Shown piece after piece: positions 7,426 through 15,898 of a DNA stretch of 32,390 nucleotides (position 1 is its first letter; every line of letters begins with the position of its first letter). The translations under genes were made by a program, and so were the position numbers. The notes beneath the pieces were generated by a model. That model did not search any database and was not told the DNA's origin. It saw only the letters and a program-made list of their open reading frames with translations. This DNA is from GCA-003244245 sp049673305. GTDB lineage: Bacteria; Actinomycetota; Actinomycetes; Mycobacteriales; Pseudonocardiaceae. The DNA lies in NCBI GenBank assembly GCA_049673305.1, contig JBATXM010000049.1, positions 1-32,390 on the forward strand, written 5' to 3'.

Positions 7426-8586
7426 ATGGTGAAAGTGCTGTGCGTTCTCTATGACGACCCGGTCGATGGTTACCCGCCCCCGTACGCTCGCGAGGACATC
7501 CCTCGCATCGAGCGCTACCCGGGCGGACAGACCGTGCCCACGCCGCACGCCATCGACTTCACCCCCGGTCAGCTGCTCGGCAGTGTGTCCGGAGCCCTGG
7601 GCTTGCGGTCCTTCCTGGAAGGCCAGGGCCATGAGTTGGTGGTGACCTCGGACAAGGATGGCGCGGGGTCAGAATTCGACCGACACCTCCCCGACGCCGA
7701 GATCGTCATCTCCCAGCCGTTCTGGCCCGCGTACCTGACCGCTGAACGTATCGCGGCGGCGCCCCACCTCAAGCTCGCGATCACCGCCGGAATCGGGTCC
7801 GACCACGTCGACCTGGACGCCGCCATCGCTCACGGCATCACTGTCGCCGAAGTGACCTACAGCAACAGCATCAGCGTCGCCGAGCATGTGGTGATGATGA
7901 TCCTCGCACTGGTGCGAAACTATCTGCCCGCTCACCAGACCGTGCGCGACGGAGGGTGGAACATCGCCGACTGCGTGGCCCGCTCCTATGACCTGGAGGG
8001 CATGCACGTTGGCAGTGTCGCAGCCGGCCGGATCGGGCTCGCTGTACTACGCCGCCTCGCGCCGTTCGACGTGCGGCTGCACTACACCGACCGGCACCGT
8101 CTGCCGGCCGAGGTGGAGCGCGAGCTCAACCTGACGTTTCACTCCACCACGCAGGACCTGGTGCCGGCGTGCGATGTCGTGACCATCAACGCCCCGCTGC
8201 ACCCGGAGACTGAGAACCTCTTCGACGACACCCTGCTGGCCAGCATGAAGCGCGGCGCGTATCTGATCAACACCGCCCGCGCGAAGATCTGCGACCGCGA
8301 CGCCATCGTGCGTGCCCTGCGCACCGGCCAACTGGCCGGCTACGCTGGCGATGTCTGGTATCCCCAGCCAGCACCCTCAGATCACCCCTGGCGGACCGCC
8401 CCGCACCACGGCATGACTCCACACATCTCCGGCTCTTCACTCTCAGCGCAGGCACGCTACGCGGCTGGCACCCGAGAGATCCTGGAAAGCTACCTACACG
8501 GCCGCGCCATCCGTGACGAATACCTCATCGTCGCCGGCGGCAAGCTCGCCGGTGCCGGCGCCCATTCCTACAGCGCGCGAGCATGA
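7426..8586 (+). CDS. fdh: NAD-dependent formate dehydrogenase
   Basis: The 386-aa protein is a D-2-hydroxyacid-dehydrogenase-fold, cofactor-free formate dehydrogenase (formate + NAD to CO2 + NADH). Residues corresponding to the Pseudomonas enzyme are in place with a shift of one: Asn147, Asp222-Arg223 (the pair that selects NAD), Arg285, Gln314 and His333 in the closing motif TPHISGSSLSAQARYAAGT. The dinucleotide site is GSVAAGRIG (196-204). AAGGGTGAT lies 7 bp before ATG 7426. It is followed after 224 bp by the nitrate reductase-diflavin fusion. Such enzymes serve in one-carbon metabolism and as a source of NADH; supplying reductant to the downstream enzyme is an inference from position. Confidence 0.95.
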   Translation: MVKVLCVLYDDPVDGYPPPYAREDIPRIERYPGGQTVPTPHAIDFTPGQLLGSVSGALGLRSFLEGQGHELVVTSDKDGAGSEFDRHLPDAEIVISQPFWPAYLTAERIAAAPHLKLAITAGIGSDHVDLDAAIAHGITVAEVTYSNSISVAEHVVMMILALVRNYLPAHQTVRDGGWNIADCVARSYDLEGMHVGSVAAGRIGLAVLRRLAPFDVRLHYTDRHRLPAEVERELNLTFHSTTQDLVPACDVVTINAPLHPETENLFDDTLLASMKRGAYLINTARAKICDRDAIVRALRTGQLAGYAGDVWYPQPAPSDHPWRTAPHHGMTPHISGSSLSAQARYAAGTREILESYLHGRAIRDEYLIVAGGKLAGAGAHSYSARA

Positions 8587-8608
8587 CGGGCGCCGGCACT
8601 GTTGCATT

Positions 8609-8636
8609 CACGGTTGGATAATCGAACCGTTCACGT
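8609..8636. promoter_or_regulatory. Imperfect inverted repeat in the fdh-nitrate reductase gap
   Basis: The sequence around ACGGTT-9 bp-AACCGT, flanked by TTCA and TCAC, forms a small inverted repeat about 25 bp after the fdh stop. It is a candidate operator for the fusion gene or a weak terminator. There is no T-tract, and no clear -10/-35 pair could be assigned. Confidence 0.25.
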
Positions 8637-8810
8637 GACAGACCGGGGTGAGAAGTCGTTCACAGGTCCGCAACAGTGAAGTAGGGGAATCGAAATATCC
8701 GCGTCTCAAGGTGGACTGTGCACCGCTCTCATGGGTGGTGTGGGGGAAGCCGGGTGGGGGAGCGGAAGGGGCGGGCACTGTTGGCGGACGGAGGGCACGA
8801 GCGCGCGACG

Positions 8811-11800
8811 GTGAAAACTGTGTGCTCGTACTGCGGGGTGGGGTGTGGGATGGTGCTCGAGGTCGCTCAGGACTCAGACACCGGGCTCCGCCGAGTGGTC
8901 AAAGCAATTGGTGACAAGTCGCACCCGGCGAATTTTGGGCGGTTGTGTACCAAGGGAGCTACGAGCGCGGACATGCTGTCCGCGCCGGGGCGGATGGAGA
9001 CCGCCTATGTGCGCCCGAGCCGCGGTGAATCAGCCCAGCCGTGTGATATGGCCGGCGCGATTTCCGCGACCGCGGGCAGGCTGCGTTCGATCCTCGATGA
9101 GCACGGACCGGATGCGCTGGCCTTCTATATCTCAGGCCAGATGTCGGTGGAAGCGCAGTACCTGGCCAACAAGCTGGCGAAAGGTTTCGTTGGTACCAAT
9201 CAGATCGAGTCCAACTCACGGTTGTGCATGGCCAGTGCCAGCAGTGGCTACAAGCTGTCGCTCGGTGCTGACGGGCCTCCGGGATCGTATCAGGACTTTG
9301 ACCATGCGGACGTCTTCTTCGTGATCGGCGCCAACATGGCCGACTGTCACCCCATCTTGTTCTTGCGCTTGCTGGATCGGGTCAAGGCCGGGGCGAAGTT
9401 GATCGTTGTCGATCCTCGTCGCACCGCGACGGCCGCCAAAGCTAATTTGTTCCTGCAGGTCAAACCGGGCACTGACCTCGCCCTGCTCAATGGTCTGCTG
9501 CACCTGGTGGTGCGCAACGGCCATACCGATCCGGGGTTCATCGCCGAGTTCACCGAGGGCTGGGAGGTAATGCCAAGTTTTCTGGAGGATTACCCGCCGG
9601 ACAAGGTCAGCGACATCACCGGAGTACCTGAGACGGATATTCGTCAAGCGGCTCAGTGGATTGGTGCGGCGGGGAATTGGATGAGCTGCTGGACCATGGG
9701 ATTGAACCAGAGTACTCATGGCACGTGGAACACCAATGCGGTCTGCAACCTTCATCTGGCAACCGGCGCGATCTGCAAACTTGGGAGCGGCCCGTTCTCG
9801 CTGACTGGTCAACCCAATGCTATGGGCGGCCGCGAAATGGGTTACATGGGCCCCGGGCTACCGGGGCAACGTTCCGTCGCCACCGCTGGCGACCGCGAGT
9901 TTGTCGAAGACCGGTGGACACTTCCCCGCGGCGCCCTGCGCACCGATCTCGGCGGTGGCGCCATCGACATGTTCGCAAGGATGGCATCGGGTGCGATCAA
10001 GGCGTGCTGGATCATCTGCACCAATCCCGTCGCCACGGTCCCGAACCGCAAGACCGTCATCGAGGGGTTGGAGGCCGCCGAGCTGATCATCACCCAGGAC
10101 GCGTTCCTTGAGACCGAGACCAACGGTTACGCCGACATCATGCTTCCCGCAGCCCTCTGGGCCGAAGCGGACGGAGTGATGGTCAATTCTGAACGTAACC
10201 TGACGCTGTGTCAGCAGGCGAGCGACCCGGTCGGGCAGGCGATGCCGGACTGGCAGATCATCGCGCGCGTTGCCGGTGAGATGGGTTTCGGCAAGTCGTT
10301 CAGATATCAGAACGCCGAAGATATTTTCGAGGAGATCAAACAATTCTGGAACCCCGCGACAGGATACGACCTGCGCGGCATCACCTATGAGCGCTTGCGT
10401 CGGACCCCGGTGCAGTGGCCCAACCCGCCCGAGCGTGATGATGACCGCAACCCGATCCGGTACCTCAACGACGGAGTCAGCCAGCGGTTGCTGGTGCGGG
10501 AGGACGGGACGACGCCGCGTATCGCGTTCCCCACCACGACCGGCCGGGCGGTCTTTTTCGCCCGTCCCCACCTGGACCCCGCGGAACTGCCTGACGACGA
10601 TTTCCCCATGCTCCTCAATACCGGTCGGCTACCCCACCAGTGGCACACGATGACCAAGACCGGCAAGGTCGCCAAGCTCACCAAGATCAACCCCAGACCA
10701 TTCGTCGAGATCCATCCCGAGGATGCGGCCCGGTTGGGGATCACCGAGAAGGACCAGGTCGAGGTTGCCTCGCGCCGTGGTCGCGCGGTTCTTCCCGCTG
10801 TGGTGACCGATAGGGTCCGGCCGGGCAACTGCTTTGCGCCATTTCATTGGAACGATGCGTTCGGCGAATATCTCAGCATCAACGCCGTTACCAACGATGC
10901 GATCGATCCTCTTTCCCAGCAGCCCGAGTTCAAGGCCTGCGCCGTCACCCTCAGCCGTATCATCAGCAACTCAAGCGGTGGCCGACGTGATCTCACCGAG
11001 GCCGCTGCGGCCCCTGAACGTTCCGATGTTCGCGCCGCGTCCACCACAGGAGAAACAGCCGTGACCCAGGTAGCCGTTCTCACGCGCATCCTCGGTCTGG
11101 ACGAGGAACCCGCGGCGGAGTTCGATGCTCGCGAGCGGCGATACCTCGCAGGCTTCCTCACCGCCCTGAAATCTGATACGCCCCGCAGCGCACCGGGGGT
11201 ACCGGTCCTGCCCGCCAGCGCGCCCTTCGAACCCGGCACACGTCTGTGGGTGGACGGTCTGCTGGCGGGAATGTTCTCCCGCAGCCCGATACCCGCTTGC
11301 CCCACTCCGACTCCGGCACCAGCGCCGATGCCCGAGCATGACCCGGTTGTGATCCTCTGGGCGTCACAGACCGGAAACGCCGAGGAGTTCGCGGCCCGCT
11401 GCGCGAAGCAGTTGACCGACTCCAGCCATCGGACCCAACTCCACAATATGGACGACTACGACCTCACCGCTCTATTGACGGTGCGCGAGCTACTGCTCAT
11501 CACCAGCACCACAGGAGACGGCGATCCACCCGACAACGGCAGCGCGTTCTGGGATGCGCTCAACGCCAATGACGCACCCCGGCTGCCCGACACGCGATAC
11601 TCGGTCCTGGCCTTCGGGGATTCGAACTACGACGACTTCTGCGGACACGGCCGTAGACTCGACGCGCGGATGGTGGATCTTGGTGCCACTCGGCTCGCTC
11701 CCCGAGTCGACTGTGAACCCGACGACGAGAACACCGCCCTTGGCTGGCTCACCACGGTTCAGAAGGCTTTAGCCGCCGACGCGCACGTCGATACCCACGA

Positions 11801-13007
11801 CACAGTGCCTGTCGCGGTCAGTGCATCCACGGTGGGGCCGGCACCCACGATCACATACCCAGCAACCACAAACACTGGGCAGATCACGCGCCACGGGAGG
11901 AAATCCCCGCTCACGACCTGTTTGACGAAGAACATCAGACTCAGCAAGCCAGGCTCAGCGAAAGACGTGCGCCAGTTCGCCTTCCACCTTTCCGATGCCA
12001 GCTTCACCTACGAAGCCGGCGATGCCCTGGGCGTGTGGCCGCGCAACAGCCCCCAACTGGTCGACGAATGGCTGGGCGCCACCGGATTGGACGGCTCAAC
12101 GCCCGTCGATCTCCCGGAACACGGGTCAATGTCGTTGCGTTCTGCCCTACTCGATCATCTCGAGATAGCCCGGATCACCCCGGACCTTCTCCAGTTCGTG
12201 CTCGACCGCACGCACGACGAGGACCTCGCGACACTGCTGAGACCAGAGAACAAGGCGGTGCTCGCTCAGGAGATGTGGGGTCGGCAATCAGTCGATCTCC
12301 TCACCGCCCTGCCCACACCGGCCAGCGCGGACGAGTGGCTTGCGGTGCTCAAACCCTTGACACCGCGGCTGTATTCGATCTCATCCAGCCCGAAGGACAA
12401 CCCGAGGGAAGTCCAGTTGACCGTCTCGGCAGTGCGTTATTCCTACGCTGGAACTCTCCGCCACGGGGTGTGCTCAACCTATCTCGCCGATCGCTGCCAG
12501 AACACCAATGCCCGTATCTACGTGCAGAAATCGAGTCATTTCCGGCCACCGAACCGGTCGGAAACGCCAATGATCATGGTCGGCCCCGGCACCGGGATCG
12601 CCCCCTTCCGCGCTTTCCTCAACGACCGGCGCGCCCAGGGACACACCGGGCCCAATTGGCTGTTCTTCGGCGAACAGCACGCCGCGACCGACTACTGCTA
12701 CCAGGACGAAATCGAGTCGATGCACCGTGACGGCTTCCTCACCGAGCTCGACCTGGCATTCTCGCGTGACCAACCACGGAAGATCTACGTTCAGGACCGG
12801 ATGCGCGAACGGGGAGCCCAGCTGTGGCGCTGGCTCCAAGAGGGAGCGCACTTCTATGTCTGTGGAGACGCGAGCGGGATGGCCAAGCACGTGGACCGGA
12901 GCTTGCACCAGATCGCCACAGAACACGGACATCTCACCGACGACGACGCGAAAACCTTCGTGAAAACGTTAGCCGCAGACAAGCGCTACGTCCGTGACGT
13001 CTACTGA
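8811..13007 (+). CDS. Assimilatory nitrate reductase fused to a diflavin (CysJ-like) reductase
   Basis: This is a 1,398-aa fusion if GTG 8811 is used, which puts the first cluster cysteine at position 5 as is usual; a GTG at 8718 with AAGGTGGA nearby would add 31 residues. A [4Fe-4S] site is formed by Cys5, Cys8, Cys12 and Cys46. The Mo-bisMGD domain follows, and NSRLCMAS puts Cys139 at the Mo-ligand position as in NasA/NarB (formate dehydrogenases have Cys/Sec-His here). The Mo-cofactor C-terminal barrel ends near 730. After a linker come flavodoxin/FMN (ILWASQTGNAEEF, about 847), FAD-binding (RLYSISSSP, about 1186) and NAD(P)-binding (MVGPGTGIAPFRAF, about 1254) modules. So electrons would pass NAD(P)H-FAD-FMN-FeS-Mo to nitrate in one chain. 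Similar fusions are annotated in actinobacteria; substrate is inferred from the motif. Confidence 0.9.
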   Translation: MKTVCSYCGVGCGMVLEVAQDSDTGLRRVVKAIGDKSHPANFGRLCTKGATSADMLSAPGRMETAYVRPSRGESAQPCDMAGAISATAGRLRSILDEHGPDALAFYISGQMSVEAQYLANKLAKGFVGTNQIESNSRLCMASASSGYKLSLGADGPPGSYQDFDHADVFFVIGANMADCHPILFLRLLDRVKAGAKLIVVDPRRTATAAKANLFLQVKPGTDLALLNGLLHLVVRNGHTDPGFIAEFTEGWEVMPSFLEDYPPDKVSDITGVPETDIRQAAQWIGAAGNWMSCWTMGLNQSTHGTWNTNAVCNLHLATGAICKLGSGPFSLTGQPNAMGGREMGYMGPGLPGQRSVATAGDREFVEDRWTLPRGALRTDLGGGAIDMFARMASGAIKACWIICTNPVATVPNRKTVIEGLEAAELIITQDAFLETETNGYADIMLPAALWAEADGVMVNSERNLTLCQQASDPVGQAMPDWQIIARVAGEMGFGKSFRYQNAEDIFEEIKQFWNPATGYDLRGITYERLRRTPVQWPNPPERDDDRNPIRYLNDGVSQRLLVREDGTTPRIAFPTTTGRAVFFARPHLDPAELPDDDFPMLLNTGRLPHQWHTMTKTGKVAKLTKINPRPFVEIHPEDAARLGITEKDQVEVASRRGRAVLPAVVTDRVRPGNCFAPFHWNDAFGEYLSINAVTNDAIDPLSQQPEFKACAVTLSRIISNSSGGRRDLTEAAAAPERSDVRAASTTGETAVTQVAVLTRILGLDEEPAAEFDARERRYLAGFLTALKSDTPRSAPGVPVLPASAPFEPGTRLWVDGLLAGMFSRSPIPACPTPTPAPAPMPEHDPVVILWASQTGNAEEFAARCAKQLTDSSHRTQLHNMDDYDLTALLTVRELLLITSTTGDGDPPDNGSAFWDALNANDAPRLPDTRYSVLAFGDSNYDDFCGHGRRLDARMVDLGATRLAPRVDCEPDDENTALGWLTTVQKALAADAHVDTHDTVPVAVSASTVGPAPTITYPATTNTGQITRHGRKSPLTTCLTKNIRLSKPGSAKDVRQFAFHLSDASFTYEAGDALGVWPRNSPQLVDEWLGATGLDGSTPVDLPEHGSMSLRSALLDHLEIARITPDLLQFVLDRTHDEDLATLLRPENKAVLAQEMWGRQSVDLLTALPTPASADEWLAVLKPLTPRLYSISSSPKDNPREVQLTVSAVRYSYAGTLRHGVCSTYLADRCQNTNARIYVQKSSHFRPPNRSETPMIMVGPGTGIAPFRAFLNDRRAQGHTGPNWLFFGEQHAATDYCYQDEIESMHRDGFLTELDLAFSRDQPRKIYVQDRMRERGAQLWRWLQEGAHFYVCGDASGMAKHVDRSLHQIATEHGHLTDDDAKTFVKTLAADKRYVRDVY

Positions 13008-13143
13008 CGTCTAGCTGACGTAGAGCTGCCGTAGAGCGCCAGGGCGTAACCGCCGGTAGCTGGATGGCGAGCCCCCGGAGGACATGACAACTGTTATCGA
13101 TAAGCTCTCGGCTCCCTGACTCAACTCCCATCGGAGGACGCGT

Positions 13144-14130
13144 TTGAAGATCGCTCTGGTCGGCAAGGGCGGTAGTGGCAAGACCACGCTGTCCGCGTTG
13201 CTCGTCCGCCGCCTGGTGGCCATCGGCTGCCCAGTGCTGGCGGTGGATGCCGACATCAACCAACACCTAGCCGTCGCGCTCGGCGCAACCGAGGCCGATG
13301 CGGTTGCGCTGCCCACCCTGGCCGCACATCTACCGCTGATCAAGGACTACCTGCGGGGAGTTAATCCGCGGATCGCCTCGGCCGAGGTGATGGTCAAGAC
13401 CACCCCGCCGGGTGCGGGTTCTCGGCTGGTGCGTGTCGTGGAGCGCAACCCGATCTACGACGCGTGCGTGCGAGAGGTCGGCGGGGCGCGTCTCGCGGTG
13501 ACCGGCCCCTTCGCTGAGGGTGATCTGGGGGTGGCGTGCTACCACTCCAAGGTCGGGGCGGTGGAACTGCTGCTCAACCATCTTGTCGACGATGTCAAGG
13601 AATATGTGGTGGTGGACATGACCGCCGGCGCTGACTCCTTCGCCTCTGGGTTGTTCACCCGCTTCGACGTCACGTTCCTGGTCTGCGAGCCCACCCTGCG
13701 CAGCGTCGGGGTGTACCGCCAGTACCGCGACTACGCCCGTGACTTCGGAGTGCGGGTTGTGGTCGTTGGCAACAAGGTCGCCGATGAGGAGGACACCGCG
13801 TTTCTCCGCGCGCAGGTCGGCGCTGACCTGGTGGGCTGGATCAGCCGCTCCGCCCACGTCCGTGCCGCCGAGCGCGGTGAGATTCGCCCGATCAGCGCGC
13901 TGGAGCCGGCCAACGTGGCCACTGTGGACGCGATGCGCGACGTAGTGGACAACGCCGTCAAGGACTGGGAGACCTACCAGCGCCACGCCGTCGAGTTCCA
14001 CCTGCGCAACGCCGCTGCCTGGGCCAACGACCGGACCGGGTGTGATCTGGCTGATCAGGTCGACCCGGACTTCGTGCACGGCCCCGAGGCGCTCATCCAA
14101 TCGGTTGCGCTCCCGGTTGCCGCGTCGTGA
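13144..14130 (+). CDS. CooC/MinD-like P-loop ATPase
   Basis: A 328-aa protein starting at TTG 13144, with GGAGGA about six bases upstream. The deviant Walker A GKGGSGKTT (8-16) and VLAVDADINQHLAVALG place it among SIMIBI ATPases of the CooC/MinD/ParA type; VVVDMTAGADSF is Walker B-like and VVVGNKVADEED the base-recognition strand. CooC proteins help insert metals (nickel in CO dehydrogenase), yet no CO dehydrogenase is here. The 136-bp gap to the nitrate reductase fusion and the shared strand suggest a link to cofactor insertion or maturation of that enzyme, which is a guess. It ends 24 bp from the convergent egtD. The C-terminal 70 residues are not part of the standard CooC fold that I can recognise. 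Confidence 0.75.
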   Translation: MKIALVGKGGSGKTTLSALLVRRLVAIGCPVLAVDADINQHLAVALGATEADAVALPTLAAHLPLIKDYLRGVNPRIASAEVMVKTTPPGAGSRLVRVVERNPIYDACVREVGGARLAVTGPFAEGDLGVACYHSKVGAVELLLNHLVDDVKEYVVVDMTAGADSFASGLFTRFDVTFLVCEPTLRSVGVYRQYRDYARDFGVRVVVVGNKVADEEDTAFLRAQVGADLVGWISRSAHVRAAERGEIRPISALEPANVATVDAMRDVVDNAVKDWETYQRHAVEFHLRNAAAWANDRTGCDLADQVDPDFVHGPEALIQSVALPVAAS

Positions 14131-14154
14131 ATACCGTGACGGTGCTGGGCACCA

Positions 14155-15135
14155 TCAGACGGCCCCGGCGAGGATCAATGCGAACCGGTCGCCAGGATCG
14201 GTCCACCACGCATGATCAACGAATCCAGCATCGGCCAGCTCGGCCCCGAGTCCCTCGCGCCGGAATTTGCCCGAGACCTCAGTGCGCATCTCCTCGCCCT
14301 TGGCATAGTGCACTGTCATGTCCACCGCGGGTAATCGCACGGTCATGGTGCGGCGTGCCCGCAGGCGCATCTCGATCCACTCATGGGTGGCATCCCACAC
14401 CGCGACGTGATCGAAGTCATCGACCTCGAAGTCAGCGCCGAGCTCGCGATTGAGCACGCGCAGCACATTGCGGTTGAACTCGGCAGTCACTCCGGCGGCG
14501 TCGTTGTAGGCAGACACCATCACCGCTGGGTCGGTGACCAGCCCGGCGCCGAGCAGTAGCAACTCGCCGGGATCCAGTGCGGCGCGTAGCGCGGTGAAAA
14601 AACTGGCCCGCTCATCCGGCAGCAGATTGCCGATTGTGCCGCCCAGGAAAGCCACCAGTCGGCACCCACCACCCTGGTTGGCCGGCAGCAGCTTCAGATG
14701 CTGAGTGAAGTCGCCGACCACGCCGTGCACCGCGAGTTCCGGGTACTCCCGGGCCACCGCCACCATCGCGCCGCGCAACGCTGACTCCGAGACATCCAGC
14801 GGCACGAAGCGTCGCAGCGATCCGTTCGCGGTGAGGGCGTCAAGCAGCAACCGGGTCTTCTCCGAGGAGCCCGAACCGAGCTCGACAAGGGTGTCGACGG
14901 CTGCCCGTGCCGCGATCTCTCGCACGCTGCGCCGCAACAACTCTCGCTCGGTGCGGGTGGGGTAATACTCAGGCAGCGTGGTGATCTGCTCGAACAGCTC
15001 GCTGCCTCGGGCATCGTAGAACCACTGGGGAGGCAGCCACTTGGGCTTGGCGGACAGTCCGATCCGCACATCGTGGTGCAGCGCGTCGGTGGCATCAGAG
15101 TCGGACAGGTGGATCTCAAGCACAGGTGCGGTCAT
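14155..15135 (-). CDS. egtD: L-histidine N-alpha-methyltransferase (ergothioneine step 1)
   Basis: EgtD transfers three methyl groups from S-adenosylmethionine to histidine, giving hercynine. The 326-aa length is typical. Seen here: WFYDARGSELFEQIT and LPEYYPTRTE (Tyr40 and Tyr57 match the mycobacterial histidine-site tyrosines), the SAM motif ELGSGSSEKT (85-94) and FLGGTIGNL, which is characteristic of the family. The start ATG overlaps the egtC stop by four bases (ATGA), so translation is probably coupled. It is the last gene of the egtB-egtC-egtD run and converges on the CooC-like gene with a 24-bp gap; no hairpin terminator was seen between them. Confidence 0.95.
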   Translation of the reverse strand: MTAPVLEIHLSDSDATDALHHDVRIGLSAKPKWLPPQWFYDARGSELFEQITTLPEYYPTRTERELLRRSVREIAARAAVDTLVELGSGSSEKTRLLLDALTANGSLRRFVPLDVSESALRGAMVAVAREYPELAVHGVVGDFTQHLKLLPANQGGGCRLVAFLGGTIGNLLPDERASFFTALRAALDPGELLLLGAGLVTDPAVMVSAYNDAAGVTAEFNRNVLRVLNRELGADFEVDDFDHVAVWDATHEWIEMRLRARRTMTVRLPAVDMTVHYAKGEEMRTEVSGKFRREGLGAELADAGFVDHAWWTDPGDRFALILAGAV

Positions 15136-15896
15136 GGCCCCTCGGAAGTTCTCGTAGGGATCGGCACGACATCCACCGTGGATGGTGTCGCGGTGAGCAG
15201 ATGACCTTCAGGGACCGGTTCCCAGCCTGGTGACTGGTCGGTGGGCTCGGAGCAGACCACCACTCCCCCATCACCCACCCGTACCGCCAGCGCATGGTGC
15301 ACGGCGGTCGCGGCAAGCTGGATGCCATCGGTGACCAGCAGGTTCAGCCGCGATCCCGGAGCGCAGGCACGCACGTGCGCCGTCACCGCGCCCAGCGCGC
15401 AACCGAGCGAAGCACCGGCCGCCAGTCGATGGCGGACCAGCGCCCACAGCAGCGCCGAATCGGTGGGGGCCTCGAGACTGAGCAGGTCGGTCACCGGCAG
15501 GCGAGCGGCCAGCGCCGCCACGCTGCCCGGCCACCCGGCGACCTTCCCGTTGTGGCTGAACAGCCAACGTCCGGTGGCAAACGGGGCACAGGCGATTTCC
15601 ACCACCGGCATCCCGACCGTGGCCGATCGCACGGCGGCAAGCACCGCGCCGCTGCGTACCTCACGAGCCAGCGCGAGAAACGTCGGGTCAGTCCAGAGCG
15701 GGACCGCCCGCCGGTACCGGATCGGTGTGGTTGCGCCCTCGGGGTACCAGCCCGCGCCGAACCCGTCAGCGTTGATCATGCCGCCGCCGCGCATGTCGGC
15801 CGGCGCATAACTCTGCCGCAGCAGCGAGTGTGGCGGGTCCAGCAGCAGGCTCGCGAGGTCGCGCGGTGGCCCAAGGTAGCTCAGGTGTCGGCACAC
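15132..15896 (-). CDS. egtC: Gamma-glutamyl hercynylcysteine sulfoxide amidohydrolase
   Basis: EgtC is a class II glutamine-amidotransferase-fold enzyme that removes glutamate from the EgtB product. The 254-aa frame starts at GTG 15896; this exposes Cys2 (MCRHLSYLG), the catalytic N-terminal nucleophile after removal of Met. The open frame continues upstream but lacks sense there, being antisense-overlapping with egtB. Other family marks are GGGMINADGFGAGWY, AAVRSATVGMP and FATGRWLFSHNGKV, the latter holding the usual Asn-Gly oxyanion motif. It begins two bases after the egtB stop and overlaps egtD by four bases, so all three are one translational unit. Confidence 0.92.
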   Translation of the reverse strand: MCRHLSYLGPPRDLASLLLDPPHSLLRQSYAPADMRGGGMINADGFGAGWYPEGATTPIRYRRAVPLWTDPTFLALAREVRSGAVLAAVRSATVGMPVVEIACAPFATGRWLFSHNGKVAGWPGSVAALAARLPVTDLLSLEAPTDSALLWALVRHRLAAGASLGCALGAVTAHVRACAPGSRLNLLVTDGIQLAATAVHHALAVRVGDGGVVVCSEPTDQSPGWEPVPEGHLLTATPSTVDVVPIPTRTSEGP

Positions 15897-15898
15897 GG

